64,000 bases of DNA. It comes from Opisthocomus hoazin. Its lineage: Eukaryota; Chordata; Aves; Opisthocomiformes; Opisthocomidae. Positions 48,701 through 63,200 of the stretch are shown piece by piece; position 1 is the stretch's first letter; each line of letters opens with the position of its first letter. The stretch spans positions 68,616,308 to 68,680,307 of the forward strand of contig NC_134454.1 in assembly GCF_030867145.1 (NCBI RefSeq), read 5' to 3'. The notes beneath the pieces are model-generated. The model had not been told where the DNA came from. It saw only the letters and a program-made list of their open reading frames with translations, and did not search any database. Both the position numbers and the translations under genes were made by a program.

Positions 48701-51700
48701 GCATTACTATCTTCACAAGCTTCCTTATTAGGAGAAAAACTTAGTGCTAAAAAGATCTTTGACTTAATATGAGACTTCACATTGGTCATACTCAACTATG
48801 AATTGTTTGCCCTTGTCACCAAAACAAAGAGAAACGGAAGAGAGTTATGCAATATACAGTTCAAATGGTCATAATATTTTTCACCTGCGTAGTTTTATTC
48901 AGATAAGCTGAATGCTTTTTCAAGATGCTACTTTGTGACAGCAGTGATTAAAGTCATTAACAATGTGTTATGATGGACTGAAGACGTCTGATATGTAGGA
49001 TATCGAATTCTAATACCAGTTTACCCACATTCTTGCTGTATCTCAAATGTACTGAAGTCTGAATTTTTATTTGTTTTCCAGATTTTTTTATGCTCCATTT
49101 TACCCTAATGTGCAGTTAAAAAAAGTACAGATTATTATTATTTTAGGCGGAAAAAACACCAACAACTTTAAATCAAAATCATTAATGAAAATTGGCAATG
49201 AATATCTCAAGATGAACACTCTCGTGTTTCCAAAAGTTGGAAGTATTCCGAACTTGTCAAGCGCTTATTTTAAAAACCCCGGATCAAATTGTCTCGTTTG
49301 CCAAAATGAACGTAAAGTGCACAGTGTCTTGAAGGGTAGACGACCCTTCTGCAGTCCCATTTTCAACAGAAAAGAAATAAAGATGCCAAGGCGTGCTGTG
49401 CCTTGTGTTTCTTTCCTAAGTTCAAAGGGTTCAGTAGAATGGAGCCAAGTTCCTCGGTGTTTGATCCCTACTTTTATAGTCTCTTGGCTATAAGGGAAGA
49501 AGTGTCCATCTGTATCAACTCTTACCCCATAAGTGAAAACCCAGTAAGAACATGAAATATGTATGTGCATATGTATTCCTCAGCATGAAAAAAGGTTTTT
49601 AAAGACAGACAAAGATAGTGTTACTGTTCTGTTTTCAGTGTTCTTACCACGATATACATGTAAAAGTACTCCATTTGAGCAGACTTTGTAAAACAAAACA
49701 CAGCTGATGGATCTTGAGTAGTTTGGAAGTGTTCAGTTCTGCTGTCCTGTATATTGTTCTAGGTAAGCATGATGATTAACCGATTGTGTATTGAACATAC
49801 ACCAGTTTCCCTGCTTCTAAGAAATGACTTTGTTCTGGGACTTACATAGCTATTTTACTTTATGACATGGATCATATTAACATTAAGGATGTTACCAGAG
49901 AGAACAGAATATGTTACTTTCACAATACTTAATTTCCCAACTGGATCTTTAAGCTTTAATTTCACTTGTGATTATATCATGCTTAACATACTTAGTGTCT
50001 CTTTTTGTAATTTATATATTATTGAACTTGATTCTGTAACATTTAGCTCCCTTAATTTTATTTTCTGTTATTTATTTTAAAGAAGTTAATTCCAGATTTA
50101 TAATGCTGTTCTAAAATGAAAAAAAAATTTCTGAAAACTGTAGGTAAAATAACTGCTTTCTGAGTAGCTGCTCAAATCCACATTAATAAAATCCAATGCA
50201 GAGATAATGTTATTTTGGTGGATTTGGAAGGAACTGGATAAAATCCAGAGAATTTATAGTGTTATGCTTTTGTTCTACATAAATCAAGATTTAATTATAT
50301 GTATATATTCTGATTATATAACTTCTTTACTATATAAAATAACTAGTATAATAAATACATGGCTGGTGAAAACCAATTAATGTTGGTTTTGATAAATTAA
50401 AGTGCTACATAGCTGGAAATTAAAAATACATAACAAAGTTATTTGTATCTTTTACAATATTAGATATTAAGTTTTGAAACTAGCACAAACAGTTCTCCTT
50501 TTTCCTGGGAAAAATTCCCTATTTGTGATATGCATGGCACCTTACGGATATAAAATAGATTTCATTTTATATCAATAGGATGTAGCTTGTTATTCGAAGT
50601 GATATAATGCATACTTTTATTGAGGTACAATATTAAGTCATAAAAGCCAGAAAATATGTATTACTTTCTAACTTACTCCGATGCAGAGTGGTTATTTATA
50701 TCAGTTCTGTGTATCTGTTATTGTTATCATGTTATCATTGCCTTGATTCTGGTAATGTTGAAGTCTCAAACAGAAAGATGACTCATTCCAAAGATCAAAC
50801 CATCCAGTAATAATTCAAAAGATCCTAAAATTTAGGTACACGATAGGAGATTGCAGATGCAAAAACGCAAAGAAAAGAGACCAAAATTGTGGGCAGCTTA
50901 ACCTAGATCAGAATTTCACAGTGCCCTAAAAACATTTCCTGCTGTATGCAAAGCTTCTTGCTCACTTAAAATTGTGGAGACAAGCATCTCAGCTGGAATA
51001 TCTTGGAATATTGTGTCAGCACAAGAAACTAGTATTTTAGCATTTACATAAGGCAGCGTAGTTGTAAAATATCAGCGAGTGTTGATAATGAAAACGCAGT
51101 ACCTTCTGATGATGTTCATTCTCAGAAGGGAAACGTGTTTCCAAGTCATCCCATAAGCACTGTACTTGCACTGCGCAGCTTTTGAATTATATGAACTTCC
51201 ATTTCTACTTCCACAGATTTTGTAAATGATTCGGAATTTTATTTATTTCTGTATGATCTGTCAGCACTTCTCTCTCTTGCGACAAGCAGAAGGGCATCTA
51301 AGTGGGAGGAAGGAGATGAAGTCAAATAAAATTGCCTTTTTTTCCATTACTTTGAAGAAACTTAATGGACTTTTTGGAAAATATTAAAATATAACACCAG
51401 TGAAATTTGTGTCTGCTGCAAGTGGTGCAGATGCTAATTTTAGGTGGTTTTGATTTTAAAGTACTTTAATTTTTTTTTCTGTTTCTGTTTTTTCATCACG
51501 TCAGCCCTTGCTTTTGATATTGAAGGATGATTTTATGTCAGATACTGACGCTGGATATTACCTGTCATCTGAATAGGCGCAATGTATGGCAGGATGTATG
51601 GTTTGCAATTAAATCTACAGTACTTGATCCCATGCTGAACTGTTTGGTCGGACAATAACTTTAAGTTACGTTCATGTAGAATATTATCAATATTTTTGCA

Positions 51701-54273
51701 AATATCATGGGAAAGCAGCCACTCCAATGAAATTTAAAAGAGAGTAATGGGTTAGTTTGGCAAATTACTTTCTGGTGGATTTCTCCCTAGCAATAAGAAA
51801 AGAACATTTCCAGCTTGTCTGAAAATTTGACAAGTGTTAATTGAGGGTTGACATTGTGAGCTGATTTGGAAGTAGGAATTGTCATACAGGAAATAAGATA
51901 TAAAGAAGGTGGGAATAACTAATGAACAACCTTGAAGGTGAAGGGAGCAGCTTGTATTTGATGCTATAGAAAGGGGAAAAAGACAGCAGGGGAACACGCC
52001 AAGGGAGACAGAGATGTTGAAGAAATTGATCAGGTAATTTTCTTTGCAGCAGCATTCTAGCTGAATAGAAGAGATACAAAGTAATGAGACTGTGGATGTT
52101 TGTGCAGTCTTTTCAGGTGGATAGGAGAAGTTGTATCTAAAATCTGGGAAGTGGGTTTTGCTTTTCAGTGTGCAGCTACTACCTTGCTGAAGGCCCCTGA
52201 ACAAGTATCAGCTACAAAATATATGCATACTCTCAGGCAGCTACATTCACCATTGTTTAGTTCCTTGCACCATCTAACCTCAACACATACAGAGGGGCTG
52301 TGCATCATCTGACTTTATTTTGAGAATTCTATAGGCACAAGATCGTATTTATGTTACTCTAGTACTTGATGTCTTTCTTTTCCTATATATTTTTCTAAAT
52401 ATTTGTATATTTTAAGATATTTCGGTAGGAAAGTTATAACATGATTTCAGGTAAATATGAACTGGTTCTTAACCTGTTATCCATTTGTAAGTGAAATATG
52501 AAAAAAAGCCCTGGGGGATGTCTACTAGCATGTCTGGTTTGTGCCTATCAGTAACAGAAAAAGGTAGATCCAGGTTTTTTCATAGCATGTGCGGTATTCC
52601 GGTGAGACCCTATGTTAATTTTGCCAGCAAGGTCTGTTCTTTCAGCAACATGTGCTCAACAGTCTCACTCAACTGTTCAAGAATGAGACTCCTACATGAA
52701 TACATTTTATTACATTATGGCAAATTTTCTTATTATTTCATAAAAACAATGTCTTTCGGGCCATTGCTGCTTCTTTGCTGACAGTAATGTTCCAATAGAT
52801 GAAGTTTTTGAACTTGATTTATCCAAGGGATAGCTGGACACTTAATTATGGAACTGTAATGAAAGGTTTTGTTTCTGTACTTGGTTTTAAAATTTTTTGC
52901 TTTGCACTACTCTCTGCTGGCAGTGATATTTTCCCATTCTTTCTCAATAGGACATAGTTACAAAAATGACTGAAAAGCATGGGTCACGATGCTTGAAATA
53001 AGACAATTCAGTAACTGTTCACATGAATGTAACTTGATCCCACAGTATACCTAAGGTATTTTGAATTGTGATAATGTAACAAATTGAACACAGATTGCAA
53101 TGTACCTGGTTTCAGATATTTTCTGAGCGGATTCCAGTGATGAGTTTAGCTCTCTACACATGTTTATTACTCTATTTAATAATAATAATAAAAAAAAGTG
53201 TATTTGCAAGCTTTTTCAAAGTTATGCAATCCCACTAATTTTCTAGGCTCATGTCTGCTATAATTTTTTAATAAGAAATTAGGAAATATGATGTATCTAT
53301 TAAGAGAGACTATATGCTGCCTGAAACTATAGGTACCTATAATTCAAAATCTAGTCAGAGATGAATACATATGTTTAAATCAAAGGAGGAAAATTATAAC
53401 TGACAAGTAGATATGCTTTACATGTAGACTAATAAAGTTTCTTACCACTGTAGAAAGAAGAAGATGGCAATATGATAAAATTATATGGTAGGAAGTTGAT
53501 TAAAAAGATACTAGCTAGTCATGAGTGTGTCAACAGAAGTGTCTTATTTATGTGTCTCTGTGTGTGTGTTTACTTACTATTAGGGCTGTGATTTTCCAGG
53601 GAGCCTATGGAAACTAGGCAACAGCTGGCTTTTGAAACCATGGCCAAATAGTTTACATGGAAGTCTGTATTATTGTAGCATCAAGATAAACAGTTAAGAA
53701 TGAAACTCTAAGTTTCTTCTGAGAGTTGTGCCCTACCAAAGTATATGTTGCTTGCAAAATTACTGTTGCTGTGTAAATATAGGACTATGTCTTATTTTCG
53801 GAGGTACTGACCCCATCTGCTACTGAACTTGTAGCTGCTGCAGTTGCTTGCCCTATTTAGTAAAAAGTATAAACCCTAAAGCAGGTTATGTGTAAGTAAT
53901 GGGTATAAGCAAGCTGAATTTCAGTTCTTTGTGATAATTTCACACTTGTATGCTGTGCTATCACAGGAAATTTTATTGAGGATGAATCTACTTGATTTTT
54001 AGCTTAGTACATTTCGATAGCTGTGCGGAGTAGAGGACATGCTATAAGCACTCTAGCTTACATCCCATAGCTTCTTTATGTGTCTGCATACCCATATGCC
54101 TCTTTCCTATAGAGATCAGAGTTAAGAATGCAGTCATATAACAGTTCACAATGAAGGATGGCCATTTCTGCCTAGCACAGGTGTCAGACAAAGAAACAGT
54201 AAACTCCCAATTCTAGTTGGCAGACATTGTCCCAAAGCTGAACTTGTAGGTCTTGCCTGTAGTTGTTGTCACG
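44331..54273 (+). other. PDE4D: PDE4D intron, largely unrecognised
   Basis: About 10 kb of AT-rich sequence with one ATTT microsatellite. Two of the longest open frames here, 140 codons (+, 49071-49493, no ATG at its start) and 150 codons (-, 51752-52204), resemble no family I know and are within chance expectation. No transposon or RNA gene is recognised. Confidence 0.6.
45703..45740. repeat. (ATTT)n microsatellite
   Basis: About nine perfect ATTT units in a row. Confidence 0.95.
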
Positions 54274-54945
54274 TGTTGTAGTTCAAGCCAGGAGCTGGCA
54301 GCTAAGCACTAGGAAGCCGCTCGCTCACCGCTCCCTTCACCCCTCAGCGGGACAGGGAGGAGAAATGGACAAAAGGGGAAACTCGTGGGTTGAGATAAAG
54401 ACAGTTTAATAAGACAACAAAGGAAATGCTAATACTAATAATGATACTAATAAGACTAATGACAATAATAATGATAGTAATGAATATGTAAAACAAACTA
54501 TACGCAATACAATTTTATCACCACCCAATGACCAATTCGCGGCCATTCCCCGAGCAGCAGTCAAGGAACCCAGAAATTGTGAATTTCGCTAAATTCCTGA
54601 AAAAGGTCAAACTCCCAGCCAAGAGAAAATTCGAACCTCACAGAAACCAAGAAAAGCCGAAAGCCCCCTGTCCTCCAGCCCACCCCCATTCACAAACGGA
54701 GCATGCCGTCCATGGTATGGGATATTTCCACTGGTCAGCTTGGGCTGCCTGCCTGGCTGTGCTCCCTCCCAGCTCCTGCACACCTGCTCATTAACTGAAC
54801 CTGGGAGACTGGAAAAAGTCCTTGATTTCATAGCATCAACTGAAAACATCTATGTTATCAACATTCTTCTTGTACTAAATCCAAAACGCAACAGCTAGCA
54901 GCTACTGAGAGTAAAACTGATTCTTTCCAAGCTGAAACCAGGACA
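54274..54945 (-). mobile_element. Second solo LTR of the 5976-6694 family, minus orientation
   Basis: It shares the order of blocks with the first copy: AGGAGCTGGCAGCTAAGCAC, CAGCGGGACAGGGAGGAG, GACAGTTTAAT, an AAT/ATG-rich trinucleotide-like tract (54420-54490), GGGATATTTCCACTGG, CTCCTGCACACCTGCT, and TCCTTGATTTCATAGCA. Flanking pentamers tcacg (54269-54273) and tcgtg (54946-54950) differ by two transitions, so a 5-bp target duplication is possible but weak. No internal retroviral sequence is present. It keeps more GC-rich sequence than the first copy, so it may be the younger of the two. Confidence 0.82.
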
Positions 54946-57900
54946 TCGTGTAATTGTTTGAATTCTTCACGTTTCAGTATAAATGAAGAAATGAATTACA
55001 GAACTGGGAATATTTTGCTTAGGAAAACTGTCATAGCCCTCTTCTGTAAATGTAGGAGTGTTTTGTAGTGTCAGCTGGGAATCAGGTATAGCATTGAGAG
55101 TTTAGGGAGTATCAGACTGCTTCCTATCTGTCAAAGCAGGGCATTTACATCACTATTCAAAAAACCTTTGTGGCTAGACGGAAACTGCACCAACCTAACA
55201 GCAGAACTAAAAGAAGTTTTACATGTCAACTGACTGAAGCAGTGTATTTTTGTTTTTTATCCCCTATATATGGATAATGAAGGTTTTTAAGCTACCCTCG
55301 GTGCAGAATGCCATCCATGCCCGACGAGTCCAGGCTTAGAGCCTATAGGTTTCAGTTTAGAGTTTTGGTGTCTTTGTTGACGTTGTGGCATTGTTGGCAT
55401 ATGTCGTATGTTACACTGAGAAGTCATCCCTGCATTCAGTATGTTCAAGTATTTATATATATTAGCAGTGGGGCTTTTGATCCAGTCCCATGTTGCCACC
55501 CTTTCTCTTTGAATTTCACAAAGTAGATCACCTTAAAATCGATAATGTTTATGCACACAGGAAAAAGAGGTGAAATCTTGAACTTAGTTCTGAACTACTT
55601 GCCACCTCTGGATTTCAGGGAGATACTTAAATCAAGCTGAATGTATTATATATATTAGGTCTCATTAGTTATTTAACTGATTTTGATAGAAATATATGAA
55701 AATTCACACTTTAGAAAGACCTAAAGCGTATTTCAACTACTTGCTTTAGAGCCAGGACAGTGAAGAAATAGGCTGGAATTTATGCAGAGGAATGCATTCC
55801 AGAAAGTCTGAACACGTATGTTAAATTATAATGTGAAATGAAAGGTGGGAGTGTGTTCTAGTGGATAATAGACCCTTCTAGCTTTCTAAAAAGTGACAAT
55901 AGATCCATCTTATACGAGTATCATGACTGAAAATACGAAAACTTCTGGGAGGAAATACAAAAGCATTAGGGAAATTAAAGTGAATTCTCACAATATTAAT
56001 ATAGTAAGAAATGTACTTCCCCACATTTGGCTGGTGAAAGAACTGTGAATACTCATTTACAGTGCTGTAGCCTGAAGTGGAATTATAAACCTAGACTTTT
56101 CTAGCACTTACTGTAGAGGCTACAGCATGCAAAGTACTTCAATTATTCATAAACCACTCACAAAACTCTCACTCTGAAGACATAAAAATTTACTTGCACA
56201 AGGATGGCCAGCTAACGTGGAAGGTCACACAAAATAAGATTTTAGTCTTCTGTAGAAATTTAAAGTTTTGTGTAGAATTAAGACAGAATATTGTCTCATT
56301 GAGGAGATTATAATTTTGAATTCTAACTGAGAAATAACTGCAACTGAAGAATAAGCTATTCCACATTTTCAATGAAGTTAGGGTTGAAAACAAGGAGCTA
56401 CTCTGGGTTAGTTAATACAGTGTAAACCCTATATGTTAGTTTAATTCCCAGCAATTAGTTAATACAGTTTTATGGAATGGCTAAATAGCAGATATTTAGG
56501 CTTTGTATAGCTAGTGGTAATTCTATATGGTACTATGCATACAGACTCTGTTAAGCATATAAATACCACTTCACCTTCAGAAGCACTGCATTCATTCCAA
56601 TGAAAAAATAATTTAGGTCAGAAATTTGGGTTGTTTGGCAGTCTATCTATCTATATCTATCTATCTATCTATCTGTCTATCTATCTATCTATCTATCTGT
56701 CTGTCTATCTATCTGTCTGTCTGTCTATCTATCTGTCTATCTGTCTATCTATCTATCTTCTGAGATAGTTCTCAACACAGTGAATCTTGTCATATATAAT
56801 ATTTGGGTAGATAAGCTTGGCAGGAAATTTTGGAATGTATCTCATCCATCTGTTATTATTTGATATTTCTGTGGATCTATAATATTGATATGTGTGCACA
56901 TATTATTTGAACATTCATGTATATGTGTGGTTCTCATGATTTATTGAGAACAGATAAAAAGACCAGCAGTGGAAGGGCTGCGAAAATGTTAGGTGTGTAT
57001 ACAAACAGTCATTCTCTGTTAATGCTAAGGCTCTTTGCATGGCTTTCATTGTGTGCGTCTGTATGAAGCGGGGACATTCTGCTGTGTCTATGTATAGAAC
57101 TTAATGAAAAGCGTAGGCTTAGTAATACTCAATAGATTAAATATGAAGTATCTTGAGACTAAGCAATACACATTAATTATGATGGTGACATCTTGATTAA
57201 AATGGAGATTAAGCATGCACATGAAAAAAATCCAGTGGTAAGATAACTGAAATAAAGTAGATCAGTAGACACTTTATAGAGTAGTAGGTTTAAGAGATAT
57301 AAAAGTTCTACACTTTCACTAGATAGGAAGTCTAGTGGAAACAAGTTTTTTCTGTAGGGCTCTATTTTAAAGCTGTTTGTATAATTTATTCCTGTATTTG
57401 CTTTATAAATAGCCAATTTGATAAATACAGTTGTGTAATGAATTTATTGTAAATTTGGGAAATACTGAGATTTTCTCTATTTCCTGCTTTGCTCATTTGG
57501 CATAAAAAGTGATGAGCAAGAAACTCAAGCTTTGTAAACCTACAGCATGAATTCCTACAAGTAATGAGAAAACTGGAACATGCTTCAGTTTCCCTTTAAA
57601 GAATATGAGAATATTCAGAGAATGGTTATAAAACACAGGTCCTGCCAAGCTAGCTGTTATTCAAAATCTATATGGTTCTGTGCATATATGAAATTGAACT
57701 TTAAGTCCCAGTCCTGTTTGAATAAGGTGATGACAGTTTATTCTTAACTCCTTTAAAAATGCGGATGAATGGCCAGTTTCACAATGTATGAGTGTGTTTT
57801 GTTTTCTGAGTTGTACCTTCTTTTTTGATAGCAAGCCCTGAACTTGATCAGTCTTCGCTTCCTGGCTGCTTAATGTGGAATTGATCAAAAATTTAACTGC

Positions 57901-59230
57901 AGCTGGGTAATCTGAAGTCACCTTAATTAGAGGATAAAGTTTCTGAGATGATGGAAGTTTTAAGAGAGAGTGATGTTGTCCCTTTCCAAAATATGAAGTA
58001 TATTATGATACCCAAATGTGTATTCCATTTTGTGTTTTTTTAGTCACAGGACACATTTTCTGTAAAATTATACAGAACCAGTTACATGTTTGGACTGAAA
58101 ACCACTACTTACCCTGTTTTACTGATAGTTCTGGCAAATGGTACGGTAATGTAAACTGTGAGGTATTCTAAGCAGTACAGGAAGACGGTATGCTATGCTA
58201 TCTGAAGACTAGAGAGGAAGTACCTTACTTAGAAGAACACATTGCATTGCTTTGTTTTTTGTAAAATCAAATTACCTACCACATTATTCAAATGAAACCA
58301 GTTCTGCAAATCTGCTGTGAAAATCTTTGTAGGTTTCCAAACACCCAGGAAGACAGCTACGACAGAGGTTACTTTTGTAACTAGGTGGTTAGCTTAAGTG
58401 CTGCGCTACCATTTTAGGTAATTTAAAAAGCTAGTGAAAGCTCTGTATCTTGCATCATGATCTATACATCCCATAGCAGACTAGGAAACAAAATTGTAAA
58501 ATACTAAGCTGTGAAAAGAGATACAGCTTTTTCGCCCAGGCCTTTTTAACATTTTTCATAAAAATGTTACTGTGTCTGGAATACCAGCCAGTAAGACATT
58601 TGTAAAATTCAATATTAAGTGTCTGCAGAAAAGTGATGATACAATATACTTGCAATTACAGAAGCCTATAGAATACTGGATTCTAATATTTTTTACTATA
58701 AGCTCATATGTGCAGCTCCATGGAAGGCAACCTATTGCGTGACTCATATTTCCTTAAGCACTCAAGACCATATGCTTCCCTAGAGAACGGAATGGTATTT
58801 TAAATGCAGAATTGTATCTGGTAGGAATGAGAACACACAATTGTAATTTGTACTTCAAGTTAATTTAAAAGAATGCTTTTATTGCAGCACAGTTTAGAAA
58901 TCTTAGTACTTAGAGGCTGAGATACTTTAGAATGGATAGCTAAAGTGATGTTACACCATATAAATAAAATTTCAGTTGCAGGTAATTATTTCTCTGCATT
59001 TGAGGATTGCTGTCTTGTAAACTTTTCTCTATAGTTTAATCTCTTCAAGGAAATGCTCGTTTTTATTTTTATTAAATTTATTTATTAACTATCTTCTGTG
59101 GGATATTCAGTATATATTAATTGGAACTTGGTGATACATATTCACCATTTTTATTTTCCTTTCTATAGTTATACATCTAATAATATTTTTAAATAAGGTT
59201 ATAAATGTGGCTACCAAAGTATGTTATTTT
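54946..59230 (+). other. PDE4D: PDE4D intron with one tetranucleotide repeat
   Basis: AT-rich sequence. Apart from the TATC/TGTC array at 56642-56758 I see only short chance open frames and no gene. Confidence 0.65.
56642..56758. repeat. Compound (TATC/TGTC)n microsatellite, GATA on the other strand
   Basis: About 29 tetranucleotide units, mostly CTAT with interspersed CTGT, with one break near 56654. On the minus strand this is a GATA/GACA array. Confidence 0.95.
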
Positions 59231-60286
59231 ATGGGTGGATTGAGAACTGCTGAATGGCAGAACTCAGAGGGTTGTCATCAGTGGCGCTGAGTCTAGTTGG
59301 AGGCCGGTAACTAGTGGTGTCCCCAGGGGTCAGTACTGGGCCCAGTGTTGTTTAACTTCTTCATCAACGACCTGGATGAAGAGTTAGAACGTACCCTCAG
59401 CAAGTTTGCTGATGACACCAAACTGGGAGGAGTGGTAGATACACCAGAAGGCTGTGCTGCCATTCAGCGTGACCTGGACAGGCTGGAAAGTTGGGCAGAG
59501 AGGAAGCTGATGAGGTTCAACAAGAGCAAGTGCAGGGTCCTGCATCTGGGGAGGAACAACCCCATGCATCAGTACAGGCTTGGGGTGGACCTGCTGGAGA
59601 GCAGCTCTGTGGAGAGGCACCTGGGTGTCCTGGTATATGGCAGATTGACAATGAGCCAGCAGTGTGCCCTGGCTGCCAAGAAAGCTAATGGGAATCCTGG
59701 GATGCATTAGGAGGAGTGTGGCCAGCATGTCAAGGGAGGTTCTCCTTCCCCTCTACGCTGCCCTGGTGAGGCCTCATCTGGAGTACTGTGTCCATTTCTG
59801 GGCTCCCCAGTTCAAGAAAGATGAGGAGCTACTGGAGAGAGTCCAGCAGAGGGCTACGAGGATGATGAGGGGACTGGAGCATCTCTCCTATGAGGAGAGG
59901 CTGAGGGGGCTGGGCTTGCTCAGCTTGAAGAAGAGAAGGCTGCGAGGGGATCTAATATATGCTTATATCTCAAGGGTGGGTGTCAGGAGGATGGGGCCAA
60001 GCTCTTTTCAGCAGTGCCCAGCGACAGGACAAGGGGCAATGGGCACAAACTGAAGCACAGGAAGTTCTGTCTGAACATGAGGAAGAACTTCTTCCCTCTG
60101 AGGGTGACGGAGCACTGGAACAGGCCGCCCAGGGAGGTTGTGGAGTCTTCTTCTCTGGAGATATTCAAGACCCGCCTGGACAAGGTCCTGTGCAGCCTGC
60201 TGTAGGTGACCCTGCTTCGGCAGGAGGGTTGGACTAGATGACCCACAGAGGTCCCTTCCAACCCTGAACATTCTGTGATTCTTTGA
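59231..60286 (+). mobile_element. CR1 3' half, comparatively young, plus orientation
   Basis: It begins in the RT domain (GWIENC, then [13 protein letters not shown] frame-shifted sequence). [20 protein letters not shown] follows, with the catalytic FADD intact at 59405-59416. The thumb and C-terminal part then continues in three frames because of an extra base near 59690 and an indel near 59968. The last segment, [20 protein letters not shown] to the stop at 60205, is intact. The 3' end is GGTCCCTTCCAACCCTGAAC with the tail ATTCTGTGATTCTTTGA. With few disruptions and a consensus-like catalytic block it is the least decayed CR1 here, but it is 5'-truncated and non-functional. Confidence 0.95.
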
Positions 60287-63200
60287 ATTCCTTGAGCTGT
60301 TTGACTTAGAGCTGTCTGATACTCCGATTTAGTAAATTTAGACTATGTAAAAATGACTGTAGCACTGAGTAAGACCTAAGTGGTAATGTCAAAAAGTAAT
60401 TTCCTGTAGAGTATCTTCAATGCAGGTGTTTCTAGAAGCATGTCACGTTAGTATATTTTTGTCTTTGTATGCACAGTGTTTGAAGATGAAAAAATAAAGC
60501 TTGGGCAGATAGTTTGTAAACAAGATTACAAAAGTAATGAAGTCGTAAATAAAGATAAAATATCAGCGGGAACCTACAGAGTGACCTAGAACACAGTAAA
60601 ATTAAGACCACATCTTAAAAGGGTAAAATCTAAGGTTAGATGTCTAGAAATTGAGACTACAGGAAACATACAGGTGTATGAAAAGATAAAAAGGCAGAAT
60701 TGTAGTGAATAGTCTACAAATTTTTCCATACTGGCTACAGAACATTTTAATATTTTCTTCATTTGCAGCTGTAATATTTTTAATGTCGTAATAATGGTAA
60801 TCCATGACCAACAGCGAATGTTTTTTACTTTAAATTGTATGCTTGGATTCTTTTTGGTGGAACTGAAGTAAAGATATTGAACTGGATAAAACAGTGCAAT
60901 TTGTTAATTTTTGCTACATTTATGCTGAACCTTTTGTGAGTTTTGGACAATACACTTGTCCTGAAAAAAGTTGTGGGTCATTATTATTTTTGTCTGTAGC
61001 ATCAACTTCACGAAAGTTTTGATTCTAACCCCTGATGTTCAACCTGCCATTAGTTTGGCAGGGACCTGACAAAACAAATTGAAATGATAATCTATCATTG
61101 CTGTATGTACGTAGAAGCTTCACAGATGTATTGTAACGAAAACACTGTCATATTCCCCCAGACTGTGTTTATTGCCATGTAGAACACTTTTATATTACGA
61201 GATCATGTTGTGCACTGCAACTTTTCAGTTTTCATTAACAGTAATTATTCTTCCTTCTTACTTAAAAGCAAGTTTGGAACACTTTACATGGAAATGATTA
61301 CTTGCAGATACTGCCAAATCTTAAGTACCTTTTCTCATTATTAAAAAGCATGTGAGCTTCAGCTGCCCAGTTAAGCCATGGGAAGAAGGACAGAATAATA
61401 GTCTGTTATTTTCGTTTTGTTTATTCCATTTTCTGTTGTTTATTGCCTTTATGACATTTCAGTAATTATTTTGCCACAGCAGTGGTTTACAATCTGTGGA
61501 CACAATCATATATGGGCAATGGGAATGCCTGCCCTCAGTATTAATATTTTATCAGTTTAAAGATTGCTGAGCCATACTTATATGAGCAAAGTATCTCATC
61601 CTTGAAGTAAAGCTTACTTCAGAATAGAAATTTTTTTTTGGTATTTGTGTATATCTGTACATGAAGAAAATATAAACATGATATGCTAATGCATAAACTT
61701 TTCTTGCCAGTCATTAACACAGAAAATCATGGTATTTGGACCAGTGTCTCTGCTTGATCAGTATATGACAGTCTTCTTGACTAGCATCATGTCAAGATGC
61801 GTTTAGTTCAGAAGCAGAATCCGAAGGTAAGCACATGTAATACAGAAAAATTGTGGTTGACTCAGTTACTGGAGCTATTATATATTATCACCATGTCTGC
61901 TCCAAGAGAGACAGTGTGACTACTGTAAGCTTTTTAGATTGGATCAGGACTGTGCTTTTAAATAAGTTCTGATAAACCCCTTATCTTATTTTGGTTTACA
62001 TTGAGTAGGTGTCTTGGAACACATTGGTTTAAATGCTCTCCTGTTCTAAACCTAAACCAGAACATGTTAGAGCACACTTTCTGGCACTCCAATGACTAAT
62101 GAGCATTTTTTCTATGAGACCAGAACAGAGGCAGACTGAAGTAAAGCTCCTGAAACAAGTAGGATGGATGTTGGTTCTCCCGTGACAGATATCTCACTCT
62201 TCAGGTGTGTTCCTGTTTGGCCTCACTACTTGCTAATGTAGGCACAGCCTTAGAGAACCTAATTCTTTTTTCTCTTTCTCCTTAAACTTATGCATAACTG
62301 CTGTTTATGATAATTATGGTTTTAGCTTGGGGTTTTTAAACAGACCTGAATTTAATTCTTTACTTTAAGGCACTTCTTTGAAGAGATCACCTTTTCAAAA
62401 GTTTTCAGTAATTAGAGATTCTCTAAAATATCTAAATATTCTCTAAAACTTCCTAAACTCTAAAATATTATTTTTGCATTCATATATACTCATTTTAAAT
62501 TTTGCCAGCAGACAGCTGGTGAAGATGGCCACAGCAGTGTGAGGCAGATGGCAGATTTTTCAAAAGAAATCTTGTCTGTTTTACGCACCCAGCTGAATTA
62601 TCTGTTTGCACATCTATTCAGCATTGAAGGACTCCTTTGAGAATGATGGGAACATTGGGCATACAGTTATTTTGAGTGTGCACTACATACCTGTTATGCT
62701 GAATACCTGTTATACTGAATATTCTGAAAATATTTCTTATCATTATTATTTGTCATAAAAAGCCATACTTGTGTAACCACATGTGTAAGCACCTGTTTTG
62801 TCAAGGAAACTGTTTCTTAATGACATGTACAAAACAAAGAAAATGAATGAAAGAATAGTAGGATTTTTTAAAACTCCAGAGTTAAAAAAAAAAAAAAAAA
62901 GACAGGTGTTTCATCACAAAAATAGTGAAATATCCCTATTCCCTATCTAAAATTGGTAAAATACTATTCAATGATCCAAATATAATTTGCAGTCGTATAA
63001 AGAGAAGCAGGTCCAAGCTCAGTATCAAACTGTAGCAAATAGAGCAACAAGACAGTACCTGTATCTTTTTTTGCAAACTGTTTTTACCATGTTCTGCCTT
63101 TAGTTTCTGTGTTTAAAGACGTTTTAAGTTCAAACTACTAGTTTTCTCATTTGTACAGGCCACTCAACAAAGAAACATCAGCCTATGAGGGGCTTTGTGT

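Noticed and set aside
49071..49493. 140-codon open frame after a TTTGTTTTCCAG acceptor-like sequence
   Set aside because: Its first codon is not ATG, its composition is unremarkable and it matches no PDE4D exon. With stop-codon frequency estimated from the AT-rich composition, about one open frame of this length is expected by chance in 64 kb.
51752..52204. 150-codon open frame on the minus strand, rich in Ser, Phe, Leu and Cys
   Set aside because: It is the complement of a purine-rich + strand stretch, matches no known family and is within chance expectation for the window.
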